DNA of 37,504 nucleotides from Halomonas sp. (GCF_020832045.1 NZ_JAFIFK010000053.1:1-37504); one strand, 5' to 3'; shown: positions 23,599 to 31,710, counted from the stretch's first letter. Numbers and translations are program-made. The notes: generated by a model from the letters alone, not told the origin.

Positions 23599-25212
23599 AT
23601 GTTTCAACGCCGCTTGGGAGTTGCGCTGCTCGCCCTTACGCTACTGACGCTGATACAGGGGGGCGTCGCCGTTTGGGCGATTGATGGAGCCCGGCAGAAA
23701 GTCGAGCTTGGCCGCCTGTCAAGCGACCTGCATGCAGGCTTTTTGGCGCTGTCGGACAGCAAGCATCGGCTGCAGACCTGGTTATCCCGCGCCCCATATG
23801 AGGCGAACCTCGACCTTGATCAGCATGACGCCCTGCTCGAGGAGATGCGCTTGCACCTTGAGCGACTGCAACAGATCAGCGAAACGTTGGCCGGCCGGAC
23901 GCTAGCTGAAATGGAACAGCCCGCCAGCCTGACTGAGGAGCGCCAAATAGCGCTCAATGTCTTCTCTCAGTTTCTCGACACACTGGAAGGTCAGGCGGCC
24001 TTGGTCCCCGTTGATGTCGAGCCAAGTGACCTGAACCAGTTTGAGGGGCGCGACCTGCGCCTGATGATGGCCGATACCCTTTCCCGTGAGCGCACCCTGC
24101 TAGCCAAGCAGCGCAGCGAGGCCGACCACTCCTTGCAGCAATTGATGCGCATGGTGATTCTGACCACACTGACCCTGAGCGCAATCATTCTGTTGGTGTT
24201 CTGGCATTTTGCTCGTGCCCTACGCCGCCCCATCGGCGAGCTTATGATCGGAGCCCAAGCACTGCAGCGTGGCGAACTGAACCACCGTATCGACGACTCC
24301 TTGCAGGATGAATTTGGCCGCATTGCCGCTCACATGAATCACATGGCCAGCGAACTGGATCGACACCGTCGCACCGAGCGCGATCGTCAGCAACGTCTCG
24401 AAGACCTAGTGGAAATGCGTACGCGCGAACTGGCGCAGGCGCTGGAAAGACTCCGGCAGCTGTCACAGCAGCGCCAACAGCTACTGGAAGACATTAGTCA
24501 CGAGCTACGAACACCGGCCACCTCAATTCGCGGAGAGGCTGAAATCACGTTGCGCGGCCAGCCGCGTAGCGAAGCCGAATACCGCCAGGCATTGCAGCGT
24601 ATTGCTGACGATGCCGCTCACCTGAGCGGCGTTATCAGCGATCTGCTGACCATGGCGAGAAGCGATATCGCCGAGTGGCAAATTCAGCGCAAGCCCCTGG
24701 ACCCTCTCGTTCCCCTGCGCGATGCCATCGGCCAGGCCTCCACGCTGGGTCGGCTGCGCGGTATCGGCGTCAGTACCGGCCAACTGGAGACTGCCACGCT
24801 GCTCGGTGATGTGCAGCGGCTCCAGCAGGTGTTCGGCATTCTGCTCGACAACGCCATCCAGTATTCACACCATGGTGGCCAGGTTTGGATAGGAACTCAG
24901 GTTGTCCAGCATCAGGCGACCTGGGTGTGGGAACTTCAAGTCCGTGATCATGGCATCGGGTTGGTGCCCCATGAAGCCTCACGGATCTTCGAACGTGGCT
25001 ATCGCAGCGCCGAGGCTCGCCGCCACCGTCCCGATGGGCAAGGTGTCGGGTTGACCATCGCCATGCTCCTGATACGGCTGCATGGAGGAGAGCTCATGCT
25101 GGAGAACAGGGAAGGTGGTGGGTGCCAGGCCCTGCTTCGCCTGCCAGTGCACATGCCTGAGGCTGACGGGCCTCCAACCGACGCCGACAGCCCTGACGCC
25201 TTGCCTTCCTGA
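23599..25212 (+). CDS. Membrane sensor histidine kinase
   Basis: This 537-aa kinase has TM1 (about 7-29), a helical periplasmic region of some 150 residues (30-183, rich in Leu/Gln/Glu), TM2 (184-205), HAMP (to about 260), a coiled coil (260-295), a HisKA domain with H301 in EDISHELRTPATSIRGEAE, and a HATPase domain (LLDNAIQYS, DHGIGLVP, GQGVGLTIAM). The all-helical sensor region resembles four-helix-bundle sensors, so it may sense a small molecule or membrane state. The tail is acidic and proline-rich. The response regulator follows after 31 bases. The signal is unknown. Confidence 0.88.
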   Translation: MFQRRLGVALLALTLLTLIQGGVAVWAIDGARQKVELGRLSSDLHAGFLALSDSKHRLQTWLSRAPYEANLDLDQHDALLEEMRLHLERLQQISETLAGRTLAEMEQPASLTEERQIALNVFSQFLDTLEGQAALVPVDVEPSDLNQFEGRDLRLMMADTLSRERTLLAKQRSEADHSLQQLMRMVILTTLTLSAIILLVFWHFARALRRPIGELMIGAQALQRGELNHRIDDSLQDEFGRIAAHMNHMASELDRHRRTERDRQQRLEDLVEMRTRELAQALERLRQLSQQRQQLLEDISHELRTPATSIRGEAEITLRGQPRSEAEYRQALQRIADDAAHLSGVISDLLTMARSDIAEWQIQRKPLDPLVPLRDAIGQASTLGRLRGIGVSTGQLETATLLGDVQRLQQVFGILLDNAIQYSHHGGQVWIGTQVVQHQATWVWELQVRDHGIGLVPHEASRIFERGYRSAEARRHRPDGQGVGLTIAMLLIRLHGGELMLENREGGGCQALLRLPVHMPEADGPPTDADSPDALPS

Positions 25213-25243
25213 CCGTCCAGCTAGACCCACGGAGATTGTCGAC

Positions 25244-25963
25244 ATGCACATCGTTATCGTTGAAGACGATCCGCGTATTCGCGACTTCCTGCATCGCGGG
25301 CTGGCGGCCGAAGGCCATCAGGTGAAGACATTCAGCGAGGGTCAACCGGCGCTGGTCTATCTTGTCCAGGCGGCACGCGACACTGGCATCATGTCAGCGC
25401 CCGTGGTCATTCTCGACCGCCTCCTGCCGGACATTGGCGGGCTTGAGGTCTGCCGAAGCCTGCGCACCGCCGGCGTCAACTTCCCGGTGCTGATGCTGAC
25501 TGCGCTGGACAGCGTCGAGGATCGTGTTTCGGGGCTCGAAGCCGGCGCAGACGACTACTTGATCAAACCCTTCGCCTTCGAGGAGCTTCTGGCCCGGCTC
25601 AGCGCCGTTTCACGCCGGCATGCCGGGCACGCGCCGTCGGAGCAACGCGTCGTGCGTGTCGGCGACCTGGAGCTCGACCGCGATCAGCGTCGTGTCACAC
25701 GCGCCGGCCGACGGATCGAGCTCACGCCCAAGGAGCTAGCCATCCTTGAGCTGCTTATGTCCGCGCCTGGCAAGCTGTTCAGTCGCGAGCGTATTCTCGC
25801 CAGCGTATGGGGCGCGCATGAGGATCCGCTGACCAATATCGTCAATGTCTATATCCGGCGCTTACGCCAAAAACTGGACGACGAACATACCAAAGAGTCG
25901 CTGATCACGACTCAGCGCGGATTTGGCTACCGGCTCGATGCCGCTTCGGTTACTCAGCTGTAA
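25244..25963 (+). CDS. OmpR-family response regulator
   Basis: This 239-aa regulator has a receiver domain (acidic pocket E7-D8-D9, phospho-acceptor D58 in VVILDRLLPDIGG, Thr in LMLTALD, Lys in DYLIKPF) and an OmpR-type winged helix DNA-binding domain (LTPKELAILELLMSAPGKLF to NIVNVYIRRLRQKLDD). The phospho-acceptor falls at 58 instead of about 51 because of an insertion near residues 41-52. The start at 25244 has GGAG 9 nt upstream; an upstream in-frame ATG at 25082 lies inside the kinase gene. It forms an operon with the kinase and may control the secreted NTF2-like protein next door, which is inference. Confidence 0.9.
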   Translation: MHIVIVEDDPRIRDFLHRGLAAEGHQVKTFSEGQPALVYLVQAARDTGIMSAPVVILDRLLPDIGGLEVCRSLRTAGVNFPVLMLTALDSVEDRVSGLEAGADDYLIKPFAFEELLARLSAVSRRHAGHAPSEQRVVRVGDLELDRDQRRVTRAGRRIELTPKELAILELLMSAPGKLFSRERILASVWGAHEDPLTNIVNVYIRRLRQKLDDEHTKESLITTQRGFGYRLDAASVTQL

Positions 25964-26091
25964 CCGTTCACCTTCTGTTAATCCTGGCAGTCCGCCTTGT
26001 TCATCGGACGGCGATCGGAACGCATTGCAGCCTGCGCTATGCTGGCCAGGCTTTATCGTTACCCCCTAACGAGTTCACCGACAGGAGACGA

Positions 26092-26667
26092 ATGATGAAA
26101 TTCAATACACTGATCACCGCAATGGCCCTCGGACTCGGCCTTGGCACTGCAGGCCTGGCAAGTGCCGCGCAAGTTACGCACCTGGGAGGTGACATCACCG
26201 AAGAACAGGTGCTGGCGGCACAGCAAGCCTGGGGCGACGCCCTGGTTGCCATTTCCAACACCTACGAGGCGGAAGGCATCGACGCCGCCCGCGAACTGGC
26301 ACAGGAAGTGATCGAGGGCGCCTATGGTTATGACATGGGCGCAGTGCTCTTCAAACCCACCCTGGCAGAGGCCCCGCAAACCTTCCGCACAACCGCTGAA
26401 GGCGCGCTGGCCTACTTCGTAGGCCATAGCGAGGAATACAGTGAAGACAGCGGCTTTGCCCTGAAGGGCTGGCAGGAGGTCACCATCGACAACGCCGCGA
26501 TCCTGATCAGCGGCGACGTCGCCCTGACCATGGGTAACGTGTCCATCCTCGATGCCGAAGGCAATACCACTACCGTTGACAAGACCTGGGGCTACCACCT
26601 GGACGACGATGGTGCCCTGCGTATCGTGCTGCATCACTCCTCCCTGCCCTTCGGCGCGGAAGAGTAA
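26092..26667 (+). CDS. Secreted NTF2-like (SnoaL/DUF4440-type) protein
   Basis: This 191-aa protein begins with a clear signal peptide (MMKFNTLITAMALGLGLGTA, cleavage probably after SAA near residue 26). The mature part looks like an NTF2/SnoaL-type cone fold: an N-terminal helix with QQAWGDALVAI and a C-terminal strand pattern ending TWGYHLDDDGALRIVLHHSS. Such domains bind small ligands or act as enzymes; none is predictable here. GGAGACGA precedes two adjacent ATGs (26092 and 26095). It stands alone after a two-component system, in its own transcript as far as can be seen. Confidence 0.75.
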   Translation: MMKFNTLITAMALGLGLGTAGLASAAQVTHLGGDITEEQVLAAQQAWGDALVAISNTYEAEGIDAARELAQEVIEGAYGYDMGAVLFKPTLAEAPQTFRTTAEGALAYFVGHSEEYSEDSGFALKGWQEVTIDNAAILISGDVALTMGNVSILDAEGNTTTVDKTWGYHLDDDGALRIVLHHSSLPFGAEE

Positions 26668-26681
26668 GCACGAGGCAGCGA

Positions 26682-26706
26682 CTGGTGCAGCAAAGGGCTG
26701 CACCAG
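26682..26706 (+). other. Stem-loop after the NTF2-like gene
   Basis: A perfect 10-bp stem CTGGTGCAGC / GCTGCACCAG with a 5-nt loop lies 15 bases after the stop codon. No T run follows, so it is a 3' end-protecting stem or a weak terminator. A second, 7-bp stem TTCGTAC/GTACGAA is at 26777-26797. Confidence 0.5.
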
Positions 26707-26818
26707 ATGGGCCGATGAACACACAAAGGCTGGCGGGAACGCGCCGCCGGCCATTCACAATTATCAGGATGTTATCTTCGTACGCCGGCAGTACGAAAAT
26801 GACATGACTCAACTCCTT

Positions 26819-27184
26819 TTAATCATTGATTCGCTCTAGATTTTCTAACGGCACCCAGCCCGGCTCCGTATCGTCAGCTTTCTCACACCATAGCCAACCA
26901 TTCAACGCCCGCTTACCGAAGAGCACTTCACCTTGCTCAACATTGAGCTCTCTTGACGTGTAGTCAGCGAGAGCACGACCGGCTGAACCACCAAGAAATT
27001 CTATGACCTGGCCCGGCACCCAGCCGGGCTCCTGCCCCGGCACACTGCAGAAAAACCAGTTCTCCCACCCCACCTTCCCGCCGTATTGTTCGCCAATGGT
27101 GAGTAGAGTTCCTTTGTCGAAAGTAATGGGTTCAGGAAACTCACTTACATGAGGACTGATAACATGATATTTCGCGTCACTCAT
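26819..27184 (-). CDS. Tandem SH3-like domain protein
   Basis: This 121-aa protein without signal peptide has two SH3-like modules. The first (about 5-60) ends EPGWVPGQVIEFL; the second (about 70-120) begins ALADYTSRELNVEQGEVLFG and ends TEPGWVPLENLERI. ALADYTSRELNVEQGE resembles the ALYDY start of eukaryotic-type SH3 domains more than bacterial cell-wall SH3b repeats, so it may bind a protein partner in the cytoplasm. The start at 27184 has a perfect AAGGAGG 4-5 nt upstream. The gene is A/T-richer than the surrounding core genes. No partner is evident. Confidence 0.75.
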   Translation of the reverse strand: MSDAKYHVISPHVSEFPEPITFDKGTLLTIGEQYGGKVGWENWFFCSVPGQEPGWVPGQVIEFLGGSAGRALADYTSRELNVEQGEVLFGKRALNGWLWCEKADDTEPGWVPLENLERIND

Positions 27185-27252
27185 ATAGCCTCCTTGCCTT
27201 GTATTCAGCAACACACAGACTGCGCAATCGCTGCTGCAAAACGCCGGCTACC

Positions 27253-27627
27253 TCAAGCCTCAGGCTCGTGGCACACCACTTCGATGTTGTGCCCGTCCGG
27301 ACCGAGGACGAAGGCGGCATAGTAGTTCTCGTGATAGTTCGGACGCAGGCCGGGAGCGCCATTATCCTTGCCACCGGCCAACAGGGCGGCATGATGAAAG
27401 TCATCTACCTGTTGGCGAGTGTCAGCCTGGAACGCAATGTGCAGGGGAGCAGGCTTCTCCTCGGCTTGGTAAAGACACAGCGAGGCATCTCCCTTTCCGC
27501 AAATCTCTATGCCATACGACTGCTCACCGCCCCCAACTGCCACCACCCCAAGCGGCTCGAGAGCTTTCAGGAAGAAGGATTTGCTAGCTTCATAGTCGCT
27601 TACGCCGAACTTGACGTGATCAAACAT
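27253..27627 (-). CDS. VOC-superfamily (glyoxalase-like) protein
   Basis: This 124-aa protein has the vicinal-oxygen-chelate fold pattern: MFDHVKFGVSDYEASKSFFLKALEPLG at the start, LHIAFQADTRQQVDDFHHAAL in the middle and YYAAFVLGPDGHNIEVVCHEP at the end. Probable metal ligands are His4, the His of LHIAF and the Glu of NIEVV. Family members include glyoxalases, dioxygenases and antibiotic-resistance proteins; no substrate can be named. It is 68 bases upstream of the SH3 gene on the same strand, so the two may be co-transcribed, behind a terminator that separates them from trpC. Confidence 0.8.
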   Translation of the reverse strand: MFDHVKFGVSDYEASKSFFLKALEPLGVVAVGGGEQSYGIEICGKGDASLCLYQAEEKPAPLHIAFQADTRQQVDDFHHAALLAGGKDNGAPGLRPNYHENYYAAFVLGPDGHNIEVVCHEPEA

Positions 27628-27685
27628 GGTTCCTCATTCCTATTCCGGCAATACACGGAATATAGCCAAATAGTGGCACTTGATG

Positions 27686-27713
27686 AAAAGGGCAGCCGCG
27701 CGGCTGCCCTTTT
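27686..27713 (-). terminator. Terminator after trpC
   Basis: AAAAGGGCAGCCG / CGGCTGCCCTTTT is a 13-bp inverted repeat around CG, with T tracts at the end of the stem in both directions. It lies 19 bases downstream of the trpC stop and separates trpC from the VOC gene. Confidence 0.85.
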
Positions 27714-27732
27714 CATTACGATAGCTTTTCGA

Positions 27733-28539
27733 TTAGAAGAATAGCCGCCGCAGCGCCTCACCGGGATCAGCCTCGCGCATGAAGGCCTCGCCAACCAGGA
27801 AGCCGTTAATGTCATGTTCGCGCATGCGCAGCACATCGGCCTGAGTATGAATGCCCGACTCCGTCACCACAGTGACCTCTGCTGGAATGCGCGGCAACAG
27901 TTCCAGGGTGGTCTCCAAGCGGGTCTCGAAGGTATGCAGGTTGCGGTTGTTGATGCCCACCAAGCCGATCCCCAACTTGAGTGCACGCTCGAGTTCCAGA
28001 GCATCGTGCACTTCCACCAGCACGTCCATACCCAATGCTTCCGCCTGTTGCTTCAGATCGGCCATGCGGGGATCGTCGAGGGCAGCCACGATCAGCAGGA
28101 TGCAGTCGGCGCCGATGGCGCGCGCCTCACTGACTTGATAGCCGTGGGTGATGAAATCCTTCCGAATGACCGGCAGCTGACAGGCCTCGCGGGCTTCGAT
28201 CAGGAAATCTTCATGGCCCTGGAAGAAGTCTGCGTCAGTCAGCACCGATAGGCAGGCGGCACCGCCTTCGGCGTAGCTGATGGCGATCTCGGCGGGATGA
28301 AACTCTTCGCGGATCACACCCCGTGAGGGAGATGCCTTCTTGATCTCTGCGATCACGGCTGGATCTCCTTCAGCAATATTGCGGTCGAGCGCCGCAATGA
28401 ACCCGCGTGGGGCGCTCTGCCGTTCGGCCAGGGCCAGCAGCTCCTGCTCGGTGACGACGCGACTGCGTTCGGCCACCTCCTCGTCCTTGCGTTTCAGAAT
28501 GCGGGTGAGAATGGTCGGGGCGTCCTGGGATGGGCTCAT
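27733..28539 (-). CDS. trpC: Indole-3-glycerol phosphate synthase TrpC
   Basis: This 268-aa TIM-barrel enzyme ring-closes carboxyphenylaminodeoxyribulose phosphate in tryptophan synthesis. Landmarks are [19 protein letters not shown] (catalytic Lys and substrate-binding region), [33 protein letters not shown] and [12 protein letters not shown]. The length is that of a monofunctional TrpC, without the fused TrpF of E. coli. trpG and trpD, its usual upstream partners in related bacteria, are not next to it: the phosphopantetheinyl transferase gene lies divergently 172 bases away. A strong terminator follows. Confidence 0.96.
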   Translation of the reverse strand: MSPSQDAPTILTRILKRKDEEVAERSRVVTEQELLALAERQSAPRGFIAALDRNIAEGDPAVIAEIKKASPSRGVIREEFHPAEIAISYAEGGAACLSVLTDADFFQGHEDFLIEAREACQLPVIRKDFITHGYQVSEARAIGADCILLIVAALDDPRMADLKQQAEALGMDVLVEVHDALELERALKLGIGLVGINNRNLHTFETRLETTLELLPRIPAEVTVVTESGIHTQADVLRMREHDINGFLVGEAFMREADPGEALRRLFF

Positions 28540-28711
28540 TGGGCTGTCTCGGTACGGGCGGCGCTGGCCGCAGGTGAAACCGTTAGGCGGATCATCTTAC
28601 CTACCAACGGATCGACATGGAAAGTTGCAGCTATCAATGAGGCCCTTAGCACCATCGGTCCATCCTCAGCGTGGCATGGCGTCTCGAGGAGGGCCATGAC
28701 AAAATTGACCC

Positions 28712-29440
28712 ATGGACGCCTCCCCCTCCTTCGTCGGCCCCTTCAGCAGCGTGTGGCCCTGGGCCACGCCCCTGCCGGGCGCCCGCCTGGTAGCGACACG
28801 CTTTGATCCTGCTCTGTTCTTCGAACAGGGAGATGATGGCTGCCATGGCATTACCCTTCCGCCCCGCCTGCGTAGCGCCGTTGCCAAACGACAAGCGGAG
28901 TTCATCGCCGGGCGTCTCTGCGCACGCCGCTCGCTGCACCTATTGGACGGTCGGAATGAAGTGCCCGGCATGCACGAGGACCGTTCGCCTCACTGGCCCG
29001 ACGGCTACGTGGGGTCCATTACCCACAGCGACGGCTGGGCCGCGGCGGTAGTCGCCCACCGTCAGGTCTTTATGGGGATCGGGCTCGACGCTGAACGGCT
29101 ACTGGACGAAGGCCAAGCCCTTCGACTGGTCAGAAAAGTCCTAACCCCGCACGAAGCCAAACGTCTGGAACCCTCGGACATCAGGCTCATTGTGAGCGCG
29201 ACCTTCTCTCTCAAGGAAAGTCTGTTCAAGGCGCTCTACCCGATGGTAGGTCGGATGTTCCATTTCCAGGCCGCGGAACTGGTGGCCTGGAACGGCATAG
29301 GCCCGGTTCGCCTGCGCCTGCTTACCGACCTGGGGAACGGTTGGTCGGCGGGTCGAGAAGTGGCGGGAGAGATCTGCGTGTTCGAAGGACGTCTGCTCAG
29401 TCTCGTGGCCGTGCCCGCCCAGCACTGCGATACCGATTGA
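28712..29440 (+). CDS. EntD-type 4'-phosphopantetheinyl transferase
   Basis: This 242-aa Sfp/EntD-family enzyme transfers phosphopantetheine from CoA to a carrier-protein serine. Family motifs are KRQAEFIAGRLCARRSL, GSITHSDGWAAAVV, the Mg-binding GIGLDAERLL, and FSLKESLFKALYPMVG with the catalytic KE pair. EntD-type members serve siderophore synthesis, and the AsbD-like carrier encoded nearby is the obvious client. An in-frame stop just upstream (28706-28708) fixes the earliest start at 28712, yet the strong GAGGAGG lies 20 bases away and is better placed for an out-of-frame ATG at 28696. The gene points toward the two-component system and receptor genes. Confidence 0.9.
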   Translation: MDASPSFVGPFSSVWPWATPLPGARLVATRFDPALFFEQGDDGCHGITLPPRLRSAVAKRQAEFIAGRLCARRSLHLLDGRNEVPGMHEDRSPHWPDGYVGSITHSDGWAAAVVAHRQVFMGIGLDAERLLDEGQALRLVRKVLTPHEAKRLEPSDIRLIVSATFSLKESLFKALYPMVGRMFHFQAAELVAWNGIGPVRLRLLTDLGNGWSAGREVAGEICVFEGRLLSLVAVPAQHCDTD

Positions 29441-29485
29441 ACAGCGCTTGCGGCAAAGCAGATGCCTGGGCATGCATGAGAGATA

Positions 29486-29514
29486 TTGCCAATCGCATCA
29501 CGACCGCATACGAT
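29486..29514 (+). promoter_or_regulatory. Predicted promoter of the siderophore two-component operon
   Basis: TTGCCA (29486-29491), a 17-nt spacer and TACGAT (29509-29514) make a plausible sigma-70 promoter 34 bases upstream of the response regulator gene. The -10 runs into a Fur-box-like sequence. Confidence 0.5.
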
Positions 29515-29530
29515 AACGATTATCATAGCT
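29512..29530. promoter_or_regulatory. Fur box overlapping the two-component promoter
   Basis: The 19 bases GATAACGATTATCATAGCT match the Fur consensus GATAATGATAATCATTATC at 14 positions, including a nearly intact first two hexamers. The site covers the end of the -10 and the start site, where Fur-Fe(II) would repress in iron-rich cells. This ties the response regulator/kinase pair to iron status. Confidence 0.7.
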
Positions 29531-29547
29531 AATGGAATGGATGATCT

Positions 29548-30252
29548 ATGGCCTCAGTCGCTCAGCGCCGGCCACGCATCCTAGTGGTCGAGGACGACCG
29601 GACGCTGAATGCTCAGATCGCCAGTCTCCTGGAAGGTAAGGGATACCGCACACAGCAAAGCTACGAAGGTGAAGGAGCACTGTTATGCGCTCTCAGCCAG
29701 CACTTCGACCTTATTCTGCTGGACGTGCTACTGCCGACGCTTGACGGCTTCGAAGTGCTGGACAGACTTCGCAAGACGCGCCATACCCCAGTGATGATGC
29801 TTACCGCTTGTGGCGCAGAAGAGGAGCGTATCCTGGGCTACCGACGCGGCGCCGACGACTATGTGCCCAAGCCGTTCGGCTTCACTGAGCTACTGCTGCG
29901 CATTGAGGCTTTGCTGAGACGCACCTTGGGCAGCACCGACCAACGCGCCGATCCCGACGAGCTGACGCTGGGGCCGCTCAAGCTCGACCGAAGCACGATG
30001 GATGTGCGTCACGGCAGCGCTGGCATCACGCTGACACCCATTCAATTCCGCCTTCTCTGGTCCCTGGTGCTCCACCAGGGGCAGGTCCTGAGCAAGCCCT
30101 ACCTCTACCAGTTGGTACTCGAGCGTGAGTTCAGTCGCTACGACCGCAGCCTCGATATGCACTTGAGTCGTGTCCGGCGCAAGCTGATAGAAGCGGGCCT
30201 GGCTGCCGACCGACTGCAGACGGTCCACGGCAAGGGGTACTGCTTCCTGTGA
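29548..30252 (+). CDS. OmpR-family response regulator, PfeR/PirR-like, next to siderophore receptor
   Basis: This 234-aa regulator has a receiver domain (V14-E-D-D17, phospho-acceptor D59 in LILLDVLLPTLDG, Thr in MMLTACG, Lys in DDYVPKPFG) and an OmpR-type winged helix (ITLTPIQFRLLWSLVLHQGQ, then YDRSLDMHLSRVRRKLIEAG). The next gene is its sensor kinase, overlapped by GTGA, and then comes a TonB-dependent receptor. That order matches PfeR-PfeS-PfeA and PirR-PirS-PirA in Pseudomonas, where the pair induces the receptor when its siderophore is present. The role here is inferred from that layout and from the Fur box upstream. Confidence 0.88.
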   Translation: MASVAQRRPRILVVEDDRTLNAQIASLLEGKGYRTQQSYEGEGALLCALSQHFDLILLDVLLPTLDGFEVLDRLRKTRHTPVMMLTACGAEEERILGYRRGADDYVPKPFGFTELLLRIEALLRRTLGSTDQRADPDELTLGPLKLDRSTMDVRHGSAGITLTPIQFRLLWSLVLHQGQVLSKPYLYQLVLEREFSRYDRSLDMHLSRVRRKLIEAGLAADRLQTVHGKGYCFL

Positions 30253-31604
30253 CCCGGCCTCTGTTCTGGAAACTGTGCGCCCCGTTGGTACTCGGTGCCA
30301 CTGTCCTCGTCTGGACGGTCACTTTTCTTGGCACCGAAGCCGAGGAACGAATGAGCTTCATTGCCGAGCACCACCAGCAGACCTTGAAGCAGTGGGGCGA
30401 AACGGCGGAGCAGCTATATCTCAGCGGCGACGTGCAGGCACTTGCTGACTGGCTGGTGGAACTTCAGGCGCGCGAGAACACCTGGGCTGCCGTGGTGCGT
30501 TCCGATGTGACGCCCCTGGCAGGCAGCGCGCTGTCGGCACAATTTGAGGAAGGCTTTCGGCTTGGGCGCAACGTCGAATGGAAGATTCATCTCTACTTTC
30601 CCGACAACCCCATCATGGACCTCACTTTCGTTGATGGACGGACGCACTTCTTGATCACCTTGCCCCAGCGCATGCGCCCGGGGAACCACCTTCCCCAGGC
30701 CACGCTGTTCCTCAAGGTAGCCTTGCCCTTGGTCGCATTGGTACTGCTTACGGTGGCCATCTACAACCTGTTGATGGGGCCGCTACGCCAGTTGGAGCTG
30801 GCCACCCGGCAGTTCAGCGAGGGCAACCTGGGCGTCAGGGTGCGCTCCCTCCTGGGCAATCGCAATGACGAGCTCACTGCCCTGGCGGAAACCTTCGACA
30901 GGATGGCAGAGCGAACCGGCGAGCGCATCCTCACACAGCGACAGCTGATTGCCGATCTCTCCCATGAGCTGAGAACCCCACTGACCCGTATCGACATGGC
31001 AGTGAGCTGTGCGGAGGAGGGCATCGATACCCAACATTTCCTGCCCCGGATTCGCCGCGAATGCCGCCAGATGCGCGGCCTGGTGGAAGATGCCCTGACG
31101 CTCGCTTGGCTGGAGAACGAAAGCCCCAGCCTTGATCAGGAGAGCCTGGATCTCACCGACCTGCTCGACAGTGTCTTCGACGATGTTTGTTACGAGTTTC
31201 CGAATCATCAAGTCGTAAGGGATTGGCCTGCCCAAGCTCAAATCGATGGTACCAGTCACCGGGCCCTGGCCCAGGCGGTAGAGAACGTGATTCGCAATGC
31301 CTGCCATTACACGCCGATCGGCGGCACCATACGAGGACGCCTGTGCGAACAAAATGACGGTTATCAACTCAGCATCGAGGACGAAGGACCCGGGGTTCCT
31401 AGCGATCAGCTGGGCCTGATCTTCACCCCTTTCTACCGTACCCCTCGAGGCCGTGACGACCGACCGGATGGCTATGGTCTTGGGCTGGCGTTGGCCCGAC
31501 GACAGGTCGAAGCGGCCGGTGGCTGGATACGTGCCGAAAACCGCAGTGAAGGTGGCCTGCGCATGTCGCTCTGGTTTCCAGGGAAGCGTTCTGCACAGCC
31601 ATGA
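30249..31604 (+). CDS. Sensor histidine kinase, PfeS/PirS-like
   Basis: This 451-aa kinase starts at a GTG that overlaps the regulator's stop codon (GTGA), so it is translationally coupled. It has TM1 (about 5-27), a periplasmic domain of about 125 residues (28-152), TM2 (about 153-176), HAMP (177-230), HisKA with H239 in ADLSHELRTPLTRIDMA, and a HATPase domain (ENVIRNACHYTP, DEGPGVPSDQL, GYGLGLALARRQ). The periplasmic part is a size that could bind a siderophore directly, as proposed for PfeS. The downstream receptor gene begins 106 bases after its stop, behind its own regulatory gap. Confidence 0.88.
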   Translation: MTRPLFWKLCAPLVLGATVLVWTVTFLGTEAEERMSFIAEHHQQTLKQWGETAEQLYLSGDVQALADWLVELQARENTWAAVVRSDVTPLAGSALSAQFEEGFRLGRNVEWKIHLYFPDNPIMDLTFVDGRTHFLITLPQRMRPGNHLPQATLFLKVALPLVALVLLTVAIYNLLMGPLRQLELATRQFSEGNLGVRVRSLLGNRNDELTALAETFDRMAERTGERILTQRQLIADLSHELRTPLTRIDMAVSCAEEGIDTQHFLPRIRRECRQMRGLVEDALTLAWLENESPSLDQESLDLTDLLDSVFDDVCYEFPNHQVVRDWPAQAQIDGTSHRALAQAVENVIRNACHYTPIGGTIRGRLCEQNDGYQLSIEDEGPGVPSDQLGLIFTPFYRTPRGRDDRPDGYGLGLALARRQVEAAGGWIRAENRSEGGLRMSLWFPGKRSAQP

Positions 31605-31670
31605 AGCTCCGTGTGTAACAAATGTAAAAGCAGTTCACTTTACACAAAGCTTAAACAAGAATTCGCTCCA

Positions 31671-31689
31671 AATAAGAATACTTATCACT
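31671..31689. promoter_or_regulatory. Weaker Fur-like site upstream of the TonB receptor
   Basis: AATAAGAATACTTATCACT contains the inverted repeat ATAAG-AATA-CTTAT and matches the Fur consensus at about 11 of 19 positions. It ends 21 bases before the receptor start, in a short A/T-rich stretch unlike the surrounding DNA. It could bind Fur, or be part of the target of the adjacent response regulator. Confidence 0.45.
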
Positions 31690-31710
31690 CAATGGAGCGT
31701 AGTCTACCCT

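Noticed and set aside
31453..31710. N-terminal extension of the TonB receptor
   Set aside because: It overlaps the kinase gene and would put 86 residues before a clear signal peptide.
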